Position numbers and translations under genes: made by a program. Of a stretch of 64,000 bases of DNA, positions 43,302 to 55,944 are shown piece by piece (position 1 is the stretch's first letter; each line of letters starts with the position of its first letter). The notes under the pieces were generated by a model. The model was given only the letters and a program-made list of their open reading frames with translations, made no database searches and was not told where the DNA came from. Origin of the DNA: Sarocladium kiliense (taxonomy: Eukaryota > Ascomycota > Sordariomycetes > Hypocreales > Sarocladiaceae); contig JAUZTG010000015.1 of NCBI GenBank assembly GCA_030734395.1, positions 248,001 to 312,000 of the forward strand. The letters run 5' to 3'.

Positions 43302-46300
43302 ATGGGTGGTTGATGGGTGTAATTTGCTGGCGTTGAGGATGGCGGGCGTGATGGACGGCGTAGTACTGTACGTATTGTACCTGAGAAGAATTGAGGAACA
43401 GTTGCAACACAACGTGTTTTCTAAGTGACTCGGTTTCATCATGCATACTTGTGATGTTACGTCCTTACATTCTAAGTCGAAGTAATCAATCTCTCGTGAG
43501 GTACCTCCTGGCCGACATCGCGGTAGACAATCACTAGTATACCCTTGAACTTGTGTTGCTGGCTCATGATCGATCGACTCAATGCCGTCCGTATTCGAGT
43601 ATTGGAACTCTGACTGTATGTCATATAAAAGCGCCGAGTTCGCAGCTCAACAAAGGGGCATACCCTACATCTCCGACCGTTATAACGTCACAACACCACC
43701 ATTCACTTCCTTAACCAGCAAGCCACCCCCCCTGCACCCGTCCTCAACAAAAATTCCAGGTCTCCTCTTGGCACTGCTTTCGACCCATTCCCATCCCCTC
43801 AGCCACCGCATCCGCTCCCACCAAAGTTTGACCTCGGTCCTGCGCCAAGACTCATAGCGCGGTACCTCTTCGCCACCGCGTGCAGTCCGCTGAGGGCAAA
43901 GTACTGCGCCATCTTCTTGGCGTCGGGGTGGCCGTACCCGGAGTTCGTAACTCCGTGGATTAAGGGCGAGGAGAACGGATTCTTTTTTTTCCTCTTCCTT
44001 ATCAAGACAGGTGTCACTCATCTCAACAAATTGGCGGGGGTGTGACAGGGTGGGTGCTAAGCCGCTGGTGGGTTGCAAGCGGCGATTGACTTGTCAGCTG
44101 ACCTTTACTAGCACGTGACTCATGATTGATCATGCTTGCTAGGCGACTCCATGGTGTTTGCAGGCCTGTAGTTCAAGTGTATGGTGGCAGGGCAAATATT
44201 TACGCGTAACTCAAGTGCAAGTCACAGCCTCATTGTCGAATACGCAGTTCCTACAGTTCCCATCCTTTCTCGGTCCCTATCTCCGATCTCACTGACAGAT
44301 GGGGACCACCTGGGGAACACAGGGGGGTACTTCGCCTCACCGCCTAGCACAGGACGGATTGGTAAGTCACTCTCACACGTAGCCTTCAGGGACCAGCCGT
44401 GGACTGCTTCACTTGGCGCCGAGCAGTTCTTGGCTGCCGTGCCGTGGAAAGAAATGGGCTGTTGCACCATGCAGGTAAGAGAGAAGAAGCTGAGCCTGTT
44501 TTCTTCCTTCCCGCGGAAGCTGGCAAATTGGGACAAGATGAGAATTGGTCGGAGGTCCGAGGTGCTGCAGAGAGCTTCTCCGAGACACGGAGAGGTGTGT
44601 GATATTGTGGTTGACTGGCGTTTGCTCGATTGCAGCGTGGGGGATGCTCGGTGTGAAGGTCAGGACTGGTATCACGGATGTACAGCAGGTTATGGTTTGA
44701 AGCGATAGATATGGACACGATACCACGAAACCACGTTGCCTAGCGAACAAACTTCACCTGCCACTACATGGGCCGTTATCAATCGCATCGGACCAGCATC
44801 GCCGTGGCGTTCGCAGTTATCACCTCGGAGTTCACCGCCAACATCACCACGGCATCCCTCCCCCAAGCCGAAATCGCTCCGATTAAAACCGAGCAACGCA
44901 ATACCCTATCACGATCCGTTTCGATACTGAAAAAGAATCGACAGCATAGAGACTTCCGAATTCTAGACCGACCAGCTCGTGGAATCGCCCGGGGTTGGTC
45001 CAGAGACGCGCCAGCTGCAAAACAGGGATGTTGATGGATTAAGTGGGCTCTGGTGTCTGGGCATGCATTGGCCCAAGGCGGCACTCGAACGACTTGTCTC
45101 CCTCGTGATGGAGAGCAAGAGGTTGCTCGAAGGTTCTCGAGTTGTCTGTTTGCTCTTATCTCCAGTGAAAGAGTAGCAAACCCAAGATCTTGGGTAGCAT
45201 CGAAGGAACAGGCTAAGCGAGGGGCTTTTATCAACAGCCTTCTTGCGTATCAGGGCCAGGCACAGTCTTTTACTTTCTTGGGTTGCATGCCAAACAGGCG
45301 ATTATGATCTTACGATGACCCCACGTTGACGGAAGCACGAGGGGGGGCATGGCACCGGACCTACATGCCCAGGACCCGCGCTTGGACAGTCGCCATCATT
45401 CCCTTGTGACGAACCAAGAAGCACGGCCGTTTTGTTTCCCTCCTTACTGACTCGAGGACGGGCCATGTGCGTCGTCTGGTAGGCTGCAGGTCGTTAGTGC
45501 TATGTGTCTTGGATGCGCTGGAGGCGGGGAAACGGCAGAGGATGAGGGAAGAGAGAGAGGCGGCGGCTCACCTGGTGAATTAAGGTTATTTTACGGTTTC
45601 TGCACCACGAAATTTCTAGAAGCGTCCGACAATGAACATGCACCCTCCACCTTTTCCACGATCCATTTCCTTGGGATCTCCAGCCAGCTCGACTCCTTAT
45701 CACCGCCAGCTTCTTCCTCTCACCCACGCAAGAGCAGCACCCAAGAACCTGATGCTGGGCATCACCCGACTTCCAATCATTGACCCCTCCTCTCAATCTT
45801 CCCTCGCCACCAATACGCCGTCGCTGCGCCAAGCCCAACTAGAGGGTGGGGACCAGAGTTACTTTGCCTGCTGTGCAGTACCGCGTTTGCGACTCTGGCA
45901 GCGACTGGGCAATTAGATAGACAGTTCGTTTGCTTCTATAGACTTCTCATGATATTACCTAGGCATGATCACATCCTATACCACCTTTCTTGGCATTCTC
46001 ATTAGAAAAAAAAAGTGCATTAATTCCGGGCCTGACGGTGGATATACCGGAGTCACGCCTCCCACCATGCATAACACAGCCTTGCACAGCAGAAACGGCC
46101 TTCCCATGAATCATCCCACACCCCGCGTCCACAGCATCTTAGCCTTTCCCACCGCGTATTCCAGTGAGTCTTGGCGTTTCCCGTTCACTCCGGTCGGACG
46201 TTTGTTTCTTTTCTGTAATCGGATGTTTCCAGTGTCTACTTAAGGACGCTGCTCCCCCCCCGATCACATGTTCTCGACTTGCAAAAAGTTGGTCAAAGGC

Positions 46301-46835
46301 ATCTTCAACCCTTGTGACGACATCATCTCCTGTCTGTTGTCGTAAGAAAGAAAAGAACATAATCCCATTCGTTCGTATTGGTATTTGACATTGGCATCGT
46401 CTTGCGTGTTTGTGTCAATGCCCATCTCGTTCATTCACTTCGCCCATCACCTCACTACCATCACGAGTTCCCACACTCCCTCAAGCTTCAATAGCTGGTC
46501 TTCACGAGATCACTCATCGTCGCTGAACTAGTAAAAGCTCTAAGATCCTCAATCTTGAGCCTCTACTTTACTGAGGTCGAAGCGAGCTACCCCACGATCA
46601 GAGCGCTACAGCACCAAAGCCTCGAACCACCGAGAATTCCAGTCGCCGACTCAAAGCAAAACAAACCAATTCCTCACCAATCGCCCATGACGAGCATTCG
46701 CATGGCCCCATTTTCCTACCCTTACGACTAAAACTACAACCCCAAGCAATCGTTGTAGCTCTTCACATCCGATCCTCACTCAGGCTCCGCCTCTCGGCGT
46801 CCTCACATAGACAAACATCCACGAAAACCGGCACC
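43302..46835. other. 3.5 kb intergenic, ENA ATPase upstream region
   Basis: No full gene is supported. One short stretch (43799-43990, minus) has coding-like codon bias and is listed separately. ORF 44181-44708 (plus) has no recognisable feature. The last 450 bp before 46836 is a C/T-rich leader-like sequence typical of a highly expressed gene's 5' UTR. A perfect palindrome CCCAAGATCTTGGG lies at about 45181-45194. Confidence 0.45.
43799..44017 (-). pseudogene. Short codon-biased frame, possible gene remnant or missed terminal exon
   Basis: The frame reads ...NPFSSPLIHGVTNSGYGHP, then DAKKMAQYFALSGLHAVA and KRYRAMSLGAG before a TGA at 43799. Most third positions across the middle are G or C, unlike the surrounding random frames. 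There is no upstream ATG in frame (only GTG at 44017, right after a stop), and the first ATG leaves only 37 codons. I do not recognise it. It may be the last exon of a small gene or a decayed copy. Confidence 0.25.
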
Positions 46836-49800
46836 ATGGCTGCCGAGTTCCCCAAGCACCCTTTCCTCCTCAGCGTGGAGGAGACAGCTGCCGCTCTTGG
46901 GACGGATATCGACAAAGGTCTCAGTTCTCACCAGGTCGCTGAGCTGACTCAAAAATACCCCAAGAATGAGCTCGATGTCGGTGGCACGGTGCCCTGGTAC
47001 AGCCTATTGGCGAAGCAGGTTCTCAATGCCATGATCATTGTAAGTCAACACACACCATATCCGGCTTTTGAGTTTATCAGCAAGATGCTAACTCAGTCAG
47101 GTCCTCGCTTTCGCTATGGCGCTCAGCTTCGGCATCAAGGACTACATCGAAGGCGGTGTCCTCGCCTTCGTCATCCTCCTCAACGTCTCCATCGGTTTCT
47201 GGCAAGAATACCGCGCCGAAAAGCGCATGGACGCTCTTCGAGCTCTCTCATCTCCCAGCGCCATGGTTCTCCGTGATGGCAAGACCCAGGTCATCTCAAA
47301 GTACGTCTCACTTACACCCCTCCTTCTTCCAAACCCCTCTCGGCAAGACATGAATACTGACTGAGCAACACAGCCCCGACGTCGTCCCCGGCGACATCAT
47401 CCTCCTCAAAATGGGCGACACTGTTCCCGCTGATCTCCGCCTCTTCGAAGCCATGAATCTCGCCTGCGAAGAAGGCCAACTCACCGGCGAATCCATCCCC
47501 GTCGAGAAAATTACCACAAACGATATCACCGCCCCCGGTACCGAAAAGCCCGTCACCTCCGAGTCCGAGATCGGTATCGGCGACCGCGTGAACATGGCCT
47601 ACGCCACAACCGTCGTGCGCAAGGGTCGTGGACGTGGTATTGTCACCGCTACCGGTATGGCGACCGAGGTTGGTAAGATCGCCGCGAGCACGGGCAAGAA
47701 GCATAGGAAGCCTGGAAGGTCGATGAACTGGAAGAAGTATGGCAAGAAGGCACCTGTTGTTGGTCTCGCGAAGAGGACGTATGATGTTGTGGGCAAGTTC
47801 CTGGGCTTGACGGTTGGAACGCCGCTACAGAGGAAGCTGTCTGCTCTTGCATACGTTCTCTTCGGCTGTGCAATTCTTCTGGCTATTGTCGTCTTCGGCG
47901 TCAACAAGTTCGATCTGCGCAACGAGGTCATTATCTACGCCACGTCTCTTGGTATCGCCATCATCCCCGAGTCTCTTGTCGCGTAAGTTTACCCATAGCC
48001 ACTTGTCCTTCACCACATGAACACTCACTAACACCATCCCAGAGTCCTCACTATCACCATGGTCGTCGCCGTCACCGTCATGCGCAAGGCCAACGTTGTC
48101 GTCCGTGACCTCTCTGCTCTCGAAGCCCTCGGCGGCGTCACAAACATCTGCTCCGACAAGACCGGCACCCTCACCGAAGGCGCCATGATCGTCCGTAAAG
48201 TCTGGATCCCAGATTCCGGCGTCTATACCGTCCGCGACTCCCAGAACCCCAACAACCCAACCAAGGGCCGTGTCACCTATTCTCAAAGCAAGGATGAGGA
48301 GGCTGAGGCCGCGGCTGCTCTTGAGGAAAAGAAGGAGGAGCGCGACTTTGACAAAGAACGCAGCGCTGCAGTCCTCAAATTCGACGTCCCTGACGCAAAA
48401 CTCAACGAGAACAGCAAGGCCAACAAGACTCCCGAGCCTGAGCCAGATACTGAACTCACCGATGAGCTCCGCGCATTCCTTCTCTCCACCGCGCTCTGCA
48501 ACCTCGCCACAGTCCGCTACGACGACGAAGAAGCCAAATGGCAAACCACCGGCGAACCCACGGAAATTGCCCTTCAAGTCTTCGCCCACCGCTTCTCCTG
48601 TGGCAAGAAGGCCCTCGAATCCGAGGGCTGGCGTCAGGTCGCTGAGTTCCCCTTCGACAGCAGCATCAAGCGCATGTCTGTCATCTACGATGCTCCTCCC
48701 AACGCTGAAGGCTCTATTGTGGAGAAAGACGGAAGCATGATCTTCACCAAGGGTGCTGTTGAGAGGGTCCTTGATCTCTGCACTTATATGGGCACCGGTG
48801 CAAACCGTGTCGCTGTTACCGACGAGGTCAAGGAGAGCGTCCTGAAGCAGATGAACACCCTCGCCTCTCAGGGTCAGCGTGTTCTCGCCATCGCGTACCG
48901 TCCCTGGCTCGGTCGCTTCACAGCCAAGCAAGGTCATTCCACTGAAGAAGACGAAGCTCTCCGCAGCGAAGTCGAGCAGGGTCTCACTCTCCTTGGTCTT
49001 GCTGGTATCTACGACCCTCCCCGTCGGGAGACCAAGGGTTCCATTGGCGAGAGTTCTCAGGCCGGCATCAAAGTTCACATGCTTACAGGTGACCACCCTG
49101 AGACTGCCAAAGCCATTGCAAAGGAAGTCGGTATTATCCCCAAGAACCTCAGCATCCTCCCTGAAAGCGTGGCGTCCTCTATCGTCGTCAAGGCCACGGA
49201 CTTTGACAACATGTCCGACGCTGAAATCGATGCTCTTGAAGAACTGCCCCTTGTCATCGCTCGTTGTGCCCCCGACACCAAGACTCGCATGATTGAAGCT
49301 CTTCGCCGTCGTGGTGCCTTCATGGCCATGACGGGTGACGGTGTCAACGACGCTCCCTCCCTATCCCGTGCTGATGTCGGTATTGCCATGGGTTCAGGAT
49401 CCGATGTAGCCAAGTCTGCAGCCAAGATTGTGCTCACGGACGACAAGTTCAACTCCATCGTCGCTGCTATCCGCGAAGGTCGCCGCATGTTCGACAACAT
49501 CCAGAAGTTCGTGCTTCACCTCCTGACCTCCAACATTGGCGAGGTGCTGCTCCTCATCGCTGGTCTCGGCTTCGTCGACACGCAAGGATTCTCCGTCTTC
49601 CCTATTTCTCCCCTCCAGGTCATTTGGGTCAACATGGCAACTTCGTCCTTCCCAGCCTTTGGTCTTGGTCGTGAGCAAGCTTCTCAGGATATCATGCGCA
49701 AGCCTCCGCAAGATAAGCGTCGCGGTGTCTTCACTAACCAGATCATCGTCGACATGGCTGTCTACGGTACTATCATGGGTATCTGTACTCTCTGCACATT

Positions 49801-50449
49801 CTCGATCATCGTTTACGGCGCCAATGGCGGTAACCTTGGCGAGGAATGCAACCAACGGTACTCCGAGGCTTGCATCCCCGTCTTCAAGGCCCGTGCCGCC
49901 ACCTTCGCTGAGCTGACTTGGCTGATCCTGATTTCTGCCTGGGAATTCAAGTCCCTCCGCCGCTCCATGTTCCGCCTCAACCCCGACGACGAGAGCAAGT
50001 TCCCCGTCTTCAAGGATGTCTACGCGAACAAGTTCCTCTTCTGGTCCGTCATCATCGGTGGTCTCTCCGTCTTCCCCGTCGTCTACATCCCCTACCTCAA
50101 CCACAAGTTCTTCAAGCACACCGGTATTACCTGGGAATGGGCGCTTTGCGTCGCCTTCACTATCGTCTTTGTTGCTGGTATCGAGGCCTGGAAGCTTGTG
50201 AAGCGGAAGTTTGGTCTGTTGCAGGATAGGCCTGTGCAGCGCGGTGTCTGGGGACAGGGTGGTCCAACAGATGATGGCGAGGGTGGTGGTCTCAGGAAGA
50301 CGATGACCATGTCCAGTTTCAAGACTTGGGCGTCGTTCTCGAGAAAGGATACGGGAGAGAGCACGAAGGCGGGAAGCCAGAGGGCGAGGAGCAAGGACCG
50401 AGGCAGCGCTGTTGTGAGCTCTCAGGGTGAGGCGAGGGAGACAGTCTAG
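46836..50449 (+). CDS. ENA-type (P2D) Na+/K+ efflux P-type ATPase, 4 exons
   Basis: Exons 46836-47039, 47101-47300, 47374-47982 and 48043-50449 give 1139 aa in frame. Motifs in order: the actuator LTGES; the membrane motif IPESLVAVLTITM, interrupted by the third intron; phosphorylation site ICSDKTGTLTEG (Asp376); nucleotide-domain MIFTKGAVE; and the hinge TGDGVNDAPSLSRAD. Around ten membrane segments are expected. The N-terminus (HPFLLSVEETAAALGTD) and the basic insert near residue 250 (KKHRKPGRSMNWKKYGKK) are typical of fungal ENA pumps. These expel Na+ or K+ at high pH or salt. The C-terminal 90 residues are hydrophilic with several Ser/Thr and Lys/Arg, probably cytosolic. Confidence 0.93.
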
Positions 50450-51434
50450 TGTCTTGAAGCTAACGAGTGTGTAAAGACAAGAAAAGAAGTATGACGAAGA
50501 TACCACAAAGAAAATGCGTTGCGTTTGCTATTTCGAGGTCAAGGTGTAATGTAATCTCACGAAAAGCATATATGAGAGCCCAGAAACAGAAGATAAGAGA
50601 TATTGACTGATACCATTTATGATGTTCTAAGAGAAGGCATCGGAACCTGCCTCGTATATGTCTATAATTCTTCAACACGGTGAAGTCGAAGACGTACACG
50701 GAGGCTTTGTTCACTGGTGACGTGATAGACGAACTGCAACGGCACAAAGCTGATGTCAAGTAAGTTCCATGGGCAAGAGGAATAGATCTAATCATAATGG
50801 CATGGAATGCAGGGTATCGTGAACTGTTTCTAGTATATAGAAGACCATCTGCAGCCGCGATCCCTGCACCAAGCCAGGCCACCTCGTCTTGACGAAAGGG
50901 TGTGGCAGACGACAGCATAGTGGACATCTGGCACTTGATTACCACAGTCCGCAACTGGGCAGATGGAGAGTAGAGCTCTGTGACAGGAAGATGGTAGGGG
51001 ATAACCTCGCAGAGAACATAGGACATGGGCATGGGACCTGGTTGCACACGGGAAGACAGCCGCATCTGTGGCCACATTTTCTATTCCATGTCTCAGGCCA
51101 ATTCTGCCCGTACACCAAAAGAATCGCTGTCTATTGTCTCCATATCGTCCTTCGCCTGCCTGGCCAGTCAACTGGTGACATGGCAAGTGAAGTGCAAGCC
51201 TATTTGAGTCTGTCGAAATTGCGTGACAGTGAGGTGATCCACGCTGCCCCAATACATCATAATTGTTTCAGCGACGTCAAGGAATTGCTTGAGAGAAAAG
51301 CCGTTCGCTTTTATCCTGTGTTCTGTCTCTATGCCCGAGAGGTCCATTTGAATCCGTTGCGCCGTTTCTGCCTTTGCCCAAATAAATCCGGCCAGTTCTA
51401 TATTTCGTAAATCATCCATCGCAAGGCCATAATC
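50450..51434. other. Intergenic, convergent 3' ends
   Basis: 985 bp between the ATPase (+) and the GH128 gene (-). Long frames on the minus strand (for example 50460-51077) show no family features and start within mRNA 3' regions. Nothing else seen. Confidence 0.5.
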
Positions 51435-52433
51435 CTAGTAGAGCCCCGTGAGCGAGACTGTCACTCCCGCCAGCACCGCCCATGCCGTCACCACGCTGCG
51501 ACTGCCTGCACTCTGTGGTTCAACCCCGGTTGCACTGCCACCGAGATACCACGATCCCATGTCCGTAAGCTCTCCAGCGTTGTTGAGGAAGACTGTGTCT
51601 TTTCCAACGTTGGAGGCATCGGAGCGAAACGCGCCAAAGTATGTGTAACGGCCGACGAAATCCTCCTTGTCGAAGTAGTCCAGAGTCTGGTTAAAGAATT
51701 CCTGGGCCGGCTCAAGGTCTTCGTGGGCGTAAGCATATTCGGTGATCCAGATGGAAGCATTAGGCCACCTATGACATGTCAGTGTCGATCTGTTTCCAGT
51801 GACTGACCTTCGAACTTACTCTGCCAACCGTTCGCCCATATGGGATGCCAGTCCCTCGAAATTGTCGTACCAATGGACCGGAAGGAAATCCCATGTACAG
51901 TTCTTCTTCTCATCCTTGCCGTCGCTCAGAATTTCCGAGCAGTTACCAAGGAACTCCCTCAACCATGGCATGCTCCCCCATCCTCCTGTGCAACCTGGCA
52001 GACCGAGCTTGATGCCCATCTCTCCAAGAGGCTCGAAGTTGGCAACCCAAGCCCGCGCAGCATCCTTTGGCTGGACGTCACTACCGCCCCAGTCATTCGG
52101 CGCGTCAGGCTCGTTGAAGCCAAGAACATGCGTGATATTCCTCCCGTCGTCGATCAGCTCTTTGACATTGTCGAGAAAGGTTGTGGCTTCAAGATCGTCC
52201 GTCACACCCCACATCATGGGCACGAATTCGAATTCGGATTGCGAGAAGTCTGAGAAGGCCGGCGAGGGCGTATCTTGGTAGTTGTAGTACCATGTGATGT
52301 CGCTGTCAGGGCCAGCCCACAGCTTGTTGTCTCCGGGATGGTCGGGATTGGGGACAAAGCAAAGGCCTCGCTTTTCGTTGCCATCGACAGCGAGGGCTAT
52401 CGACGCCAGTGCGACAAGGCCAAGGAGGGCCAT
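51435..52433 (-). CDS. GH128-type beta-1,3-glucanase (asl1-like), secreted, likely GPI-anchored, 2 exons
   Basis: Exons 52433-51820 and 51768-51435 give 315 aa in frame. The ATG at 52433 is preferred over an upstream one at 52523 because MALLGLVALASIALAVDG is a clean signal peptide. It is followed by NEKRG, a likely Kex2 cut. The GH128 (Glyco_hydro_cc) fold shows catalytic Glu108 in LGFNEPD and Glu215 in IWITEYAYA, plus WYYNYQ and HWYDNF. The C-terminus is Ser/Gly-rich, then a hydrophobic tail (TAWAVLAGVTVSLTGLY), which fits a GPI signal. Likely role: trimming cell-wall beta-1,3-glucan. Confidence 0.9.
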
Positions 52434-53631
52434 GGCGTCAGATTCGGAGGATGCACGGCGTTCTGAAACTTGACGATGAGGAACAATCGTGAAAGGAAGG
52501 AGATCGTCGGCAGAGCGGAGCATAGCCTGTATCTATATCTCGATCGGGCTGGCGATGGACACGTCTTTAATTTAGTTAGCCAAGAGTCGTCTTTCTCGGC
52601 CGAGCGACCGCTCTAGCTTGGCGGATACTGGACGGGCGCTTCCGAGCAGGATCGTCGATGCGTTGGTGCTGCTGACGAGGCTAATCATAGAGTGAAGACT
52701 CCCAATGAAGCAAATGTATGTGGAACTGCATCTCCCCCTGGAGAATAAGGAGATCTCAACGAAACCCATGGCGAGGGGATGAGAGTCAGTCTCCGTCGAC
52801 GTGCACCTGAGTCGGGGCAATCTACAGCCGGCGCGGCGACAAGCGAAATGCCCAGAAAAAGGAGGGTCCTTGACTTCAAGCGAAAGAAGCTCAATCGGAA
52901 GACTTGCGACCAAACGACGCTAGTCATGCAGGCTCATTGGCGATGGATGGAAGCCAAACCAGGCACAGCCGCCACCCAGGGGAATCCTTGGGAGTGTTTG
53001 TGGTGCACCGTTATCTGGGCTGAATGAATACGAGGATGCTGTGCAGCATTGGCACTTCAGGGTCAGTGGACGATGCATGGATGCGATTGGAAGGTCCAAG
53101 CGCGATGGTCTTAGGACCACGATGTGATGGTGCATCTGCTCTATGCCCTGTCGATCGATTTTGATGAAGAACTCAGTCAACGATGACGACGATACAATTA
53201 AAGTAGGGTGGACTGGTCGCAACGCATGGCGCGTGGTGGATCGGGCAGGGCATCAGCACCTTAATCCTGATGAGGTAAGCCAGGGTTAGGGTAACAACTG
53301 GTGGTGGCTTAGTCATACTGCCTTATGTCAGAATCCCCGAGGTGGACACCATGTGCCTCGGCATCCTCTAGGTTAGTTTCTCCAGCTTTGCCCACACTCC
53401 CGTCCCACACTGCCGACTCCGGCCTCCACCACCACCAGCTCCTCCATCTTGGCCGCCATTAGCCATGAGGACCGCAGCCGTAAGCCGAGGGCCCTCGTTT
53501 TGCCTTTCGCTGATATCTGTCCGGTCTGCCATCACCTGAATCTTCTCTTTCACTTTCTTCCCACTATACCTATCCATCTTCTTCACGCCAAACTCTACCA
53601 TCTTTAGCCATAATCCATCTCTATCGTCACT
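52434..53631. other. Divergent promoter region, GH128 and thiolase
   Basis: 1.2 kb between divergent genes. A TATAGATA element lies near 52540 (minus), about 105 nt upstream of the GH128 start. The stretch 53520-53630 is C/T-rich before the thiolase ATG. No gene seen. Confidence 0.45.
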
Positions 53632-55054
53632 ATGGCTGAACGCATTGGCTCCATCATTCGCCATTTGGCGCCGGGCTCGGCCCTCAACAACATGTGAGTC
53701 TGGACCATCTGCCACTCCTCCTGGCTCCCCTGGCTTGGGCCGACTGACCTTTGCCCCCAGCCAGTCAAAGAATCCCGACGACATTGTCATTACCTTCGCC
53801 GCTCGAACTCCCCTCACAAAGGCCAAGAAGGGCGGCTTCAAGGATACCAGTCTCGAGTACATGGTCTATGCCCTTCTCAAGGAAGTCCGCGAGCGCAGCA
53901 AGATCGATCCCGCTCTTGTAGAGGATGTCTGCATGGGCAACGTTTCCGACGCCAAAGCCGCCTACAAGCTCCGTGCCTCAGCTCTCGCTGCTGGTTTCCC
54001 CAACACTGCGGGTGCCTCGTCCGTCAACCGTTTCTGCTCCTCCGGTCTCAAGGCCACCGCCGATATTGCCCATGCCATCTCTAATGGCTCCATCGAGATC
54101 GGTATCGCCTGCGGTGCCGAGCAGATGACGATCGGTGGTGATAAGCTCGACCAGCCTTTCGATGAGGCCGTTACATCTCAGAGCCAAGAGGCAGCCGACT
54201 GCATGCAGCCCATGGGTTGGACGAGCGAGAACGTGAGCCATGACTTCAACGTGACGCGCGATGTGATGGACGAGTATGCGGCCGAGAGTTTCCAGCGCGC
54301 TGAGAGGGCCCAGAAGGCTGGTTGGTTTGACGATGAGATTGTTCCCATCAAGACCAAGATTCAGACTGCAGAGGGTGAGTGGAAGGACGTTACCCTCACC
54401 AAAGACGAGGGTATCCGACCTGGAACGACCAAGGAGAGTCTTTCCAAGATTCGAGCGGCATTCCCACAATGGGGTGGTGCTACCACAGGCGGTAATGCCA
54501 GTCAGATCACCGACGGAGGTAAGCTACAAGACACCAACCCTAATCCAGTCCGCAAAGAACCCGGACGACACAGCAATCATGTGACTCGGTAACCCAAAGA
54601 CTGACATATTCTTCACTACCTAGCTGCCGCTGTTCTCCTCATGAAGCGATCTACCGCGATAAAGCTCGGCCAGCCTATCATGGCCAAGTATGTTGGCTCT
54701 ACCGTCGCCGGCCTTGCCCCTCGCATCATGGGTATCGGTCCCAGTGTCGCCATCCCCAAGCTCCTCTCCCAACACAACATTAGCCTCGCCGACATCGACG
54801 TCGTCGAAATCAATGAGGCTTTCGCCTCCATGGCAGTGTACTGCCGTGACAACATCGTCGGCCTCGACTACGCGAAGATGAACCCCCGTGGTGGTGCCAT
54901 CGCATTGGGTCACCCTCTGGGTGCTACTGGCGCAAGACAGATTGTTACTGGACTGAGCGAGTGCAGGAGGACAAAGAAGAAGATGCTGTTGATCAGCATG
55001 TGCATTGGTACCGGACAGGGAATGGCTGGGTTGTTTGTCAATGAGCAGGTTTAG
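53632..55054 (+). CDS. Peroxisomal 3-ketoacyl-CoA thiolase, 3 exons
   Basis: Exons 53632-53693, 53761-54518 and 54624-55054 give 416 aa in frame. Exon 1 encodes MAERIGSIIRHLAPGSALNN, which contains a PTS2 signal (RI-x5-HL), so import is by Pex7. The thiolase residues are the nucleophile Cys in VNRFCSSGL, NEAFAS, the His in GGAIALGHPLGATG and the second Cys in CIGTGQG. It cleaves 3-ketoacyl-CoA in the last step of beta-oxidation, releasing acetyl-CoA. The targeting signal sits alone on the 62-nt first exon; the longer ORF in this frame that starts at 53645 is a different first-exon frame and not the protein start. Confidence 0.96.
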
Positions 55055-55944
55055 GTCAAGCATGATTTCAGGGTTGGGAAGAGTAAATATTCGGCAAGTG
55101 GTGTACCATTAGCATTTGAAGTACCAAGGACAATAGCAAGCTGTTCCTTAATTTGCTGTGGGCCGATGCCCGACGAATGCATTGACTTGAGACAAGCGAC
55201 TGCAATCCGGTAGCGGCGTTTAAGATGGACGTCAATGTAAAGATACTTTCAGCATTGATACCTTCAAGATGTTCGCTTCGGTGGTGTCAGCAACGTTTGG
55301 GTCATGACCGTGCTATGCTTTAAGGGTGACCAAGCGAATACGAACATTATGGAAAACTGTGTACACAAGTTGTTACGATATTAAGCCTGCTGTATTACGT
55401 TTTCTCTTGCGTCTCATAGCCCTTGTTTGCAACTTACATCCATTGGCGACCCAAAAGCTCTAGCCAATGAATTCCTCATAAATCCGCCATTACCCAATTT
55501 GAGCGCCCCTGATTGGCCATACATGCACCCATTATGTCACAGGCCGACCCCTGACCAACCACTGTTGGACCCTGGTGGTCGCTGGCCGTTCATTCGCCGT
55601 TGAATGCCGGTGCCGCTATGGCTGTCACTGAAGGTTGACCATGACACGCTGCACCGTAGCAGGTGACCGCTGACGATGTCGGGAGGGGCCCCAAGAATAC
55701 CTTCATCTTGTCTCGCCCTGTGCATTTCTCCCTTTTGCACATCGCATCTCTAATTTCTTCTTCAGTGCGCACTGGCTGGCAGCTTGGACCGGATTCGATA
55801 CTATGCGTCGGCAAAAGAACATCAATTGATCATCCTCAGCACCTTTGACCAGTCTCTACCGCCTGATTCGAGTCCATCCTGACCGCGCGTCTACACCGCG
55901 TCTCACATGCATTCAACAGCCACGTCTCCGACAATACCGCCATC
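55055..55944. other. Intergenic; SulP transporter promoter
   Basis: A spacer of 890 bp between tandem genes. Contains the thiolase 3' UTR and the upstream region of the transporter. No gene or repeat seen. Confidence 0.5.

Noticed and set aside
44181..44708. 175-aa plus-strand frame before the ATPase
   Set aside because: No motif, ordinary composition and no codon bias; not supported as a gene.
45064..45180. tRNA-like element (a GTTCGAGT loop on the minus strand)
   Set aside because: The flanking five bases do not pair as a T stem, and no matching acceptor or D arm was found.
47825..49096. 423-aa open frame on the minus strand over the ENA ATPase
   Set aside because: It mirrors the GC-rich codons of the real gene on the plus strand, crosses its intron and has no family motif.
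49394..50506. 370-aa open frame on the minus strand over the ATPase C-terminal half
   Set aside because: Same antisense shadow effect; composition (Asp/Glu/Leu-rich mirror) and no motif.
50460..51077. 205-aa minus-strand frame between ATPase and GH128
   Set aside because: Random-looking, lies in convergent 3' flanks, no family resemblance.
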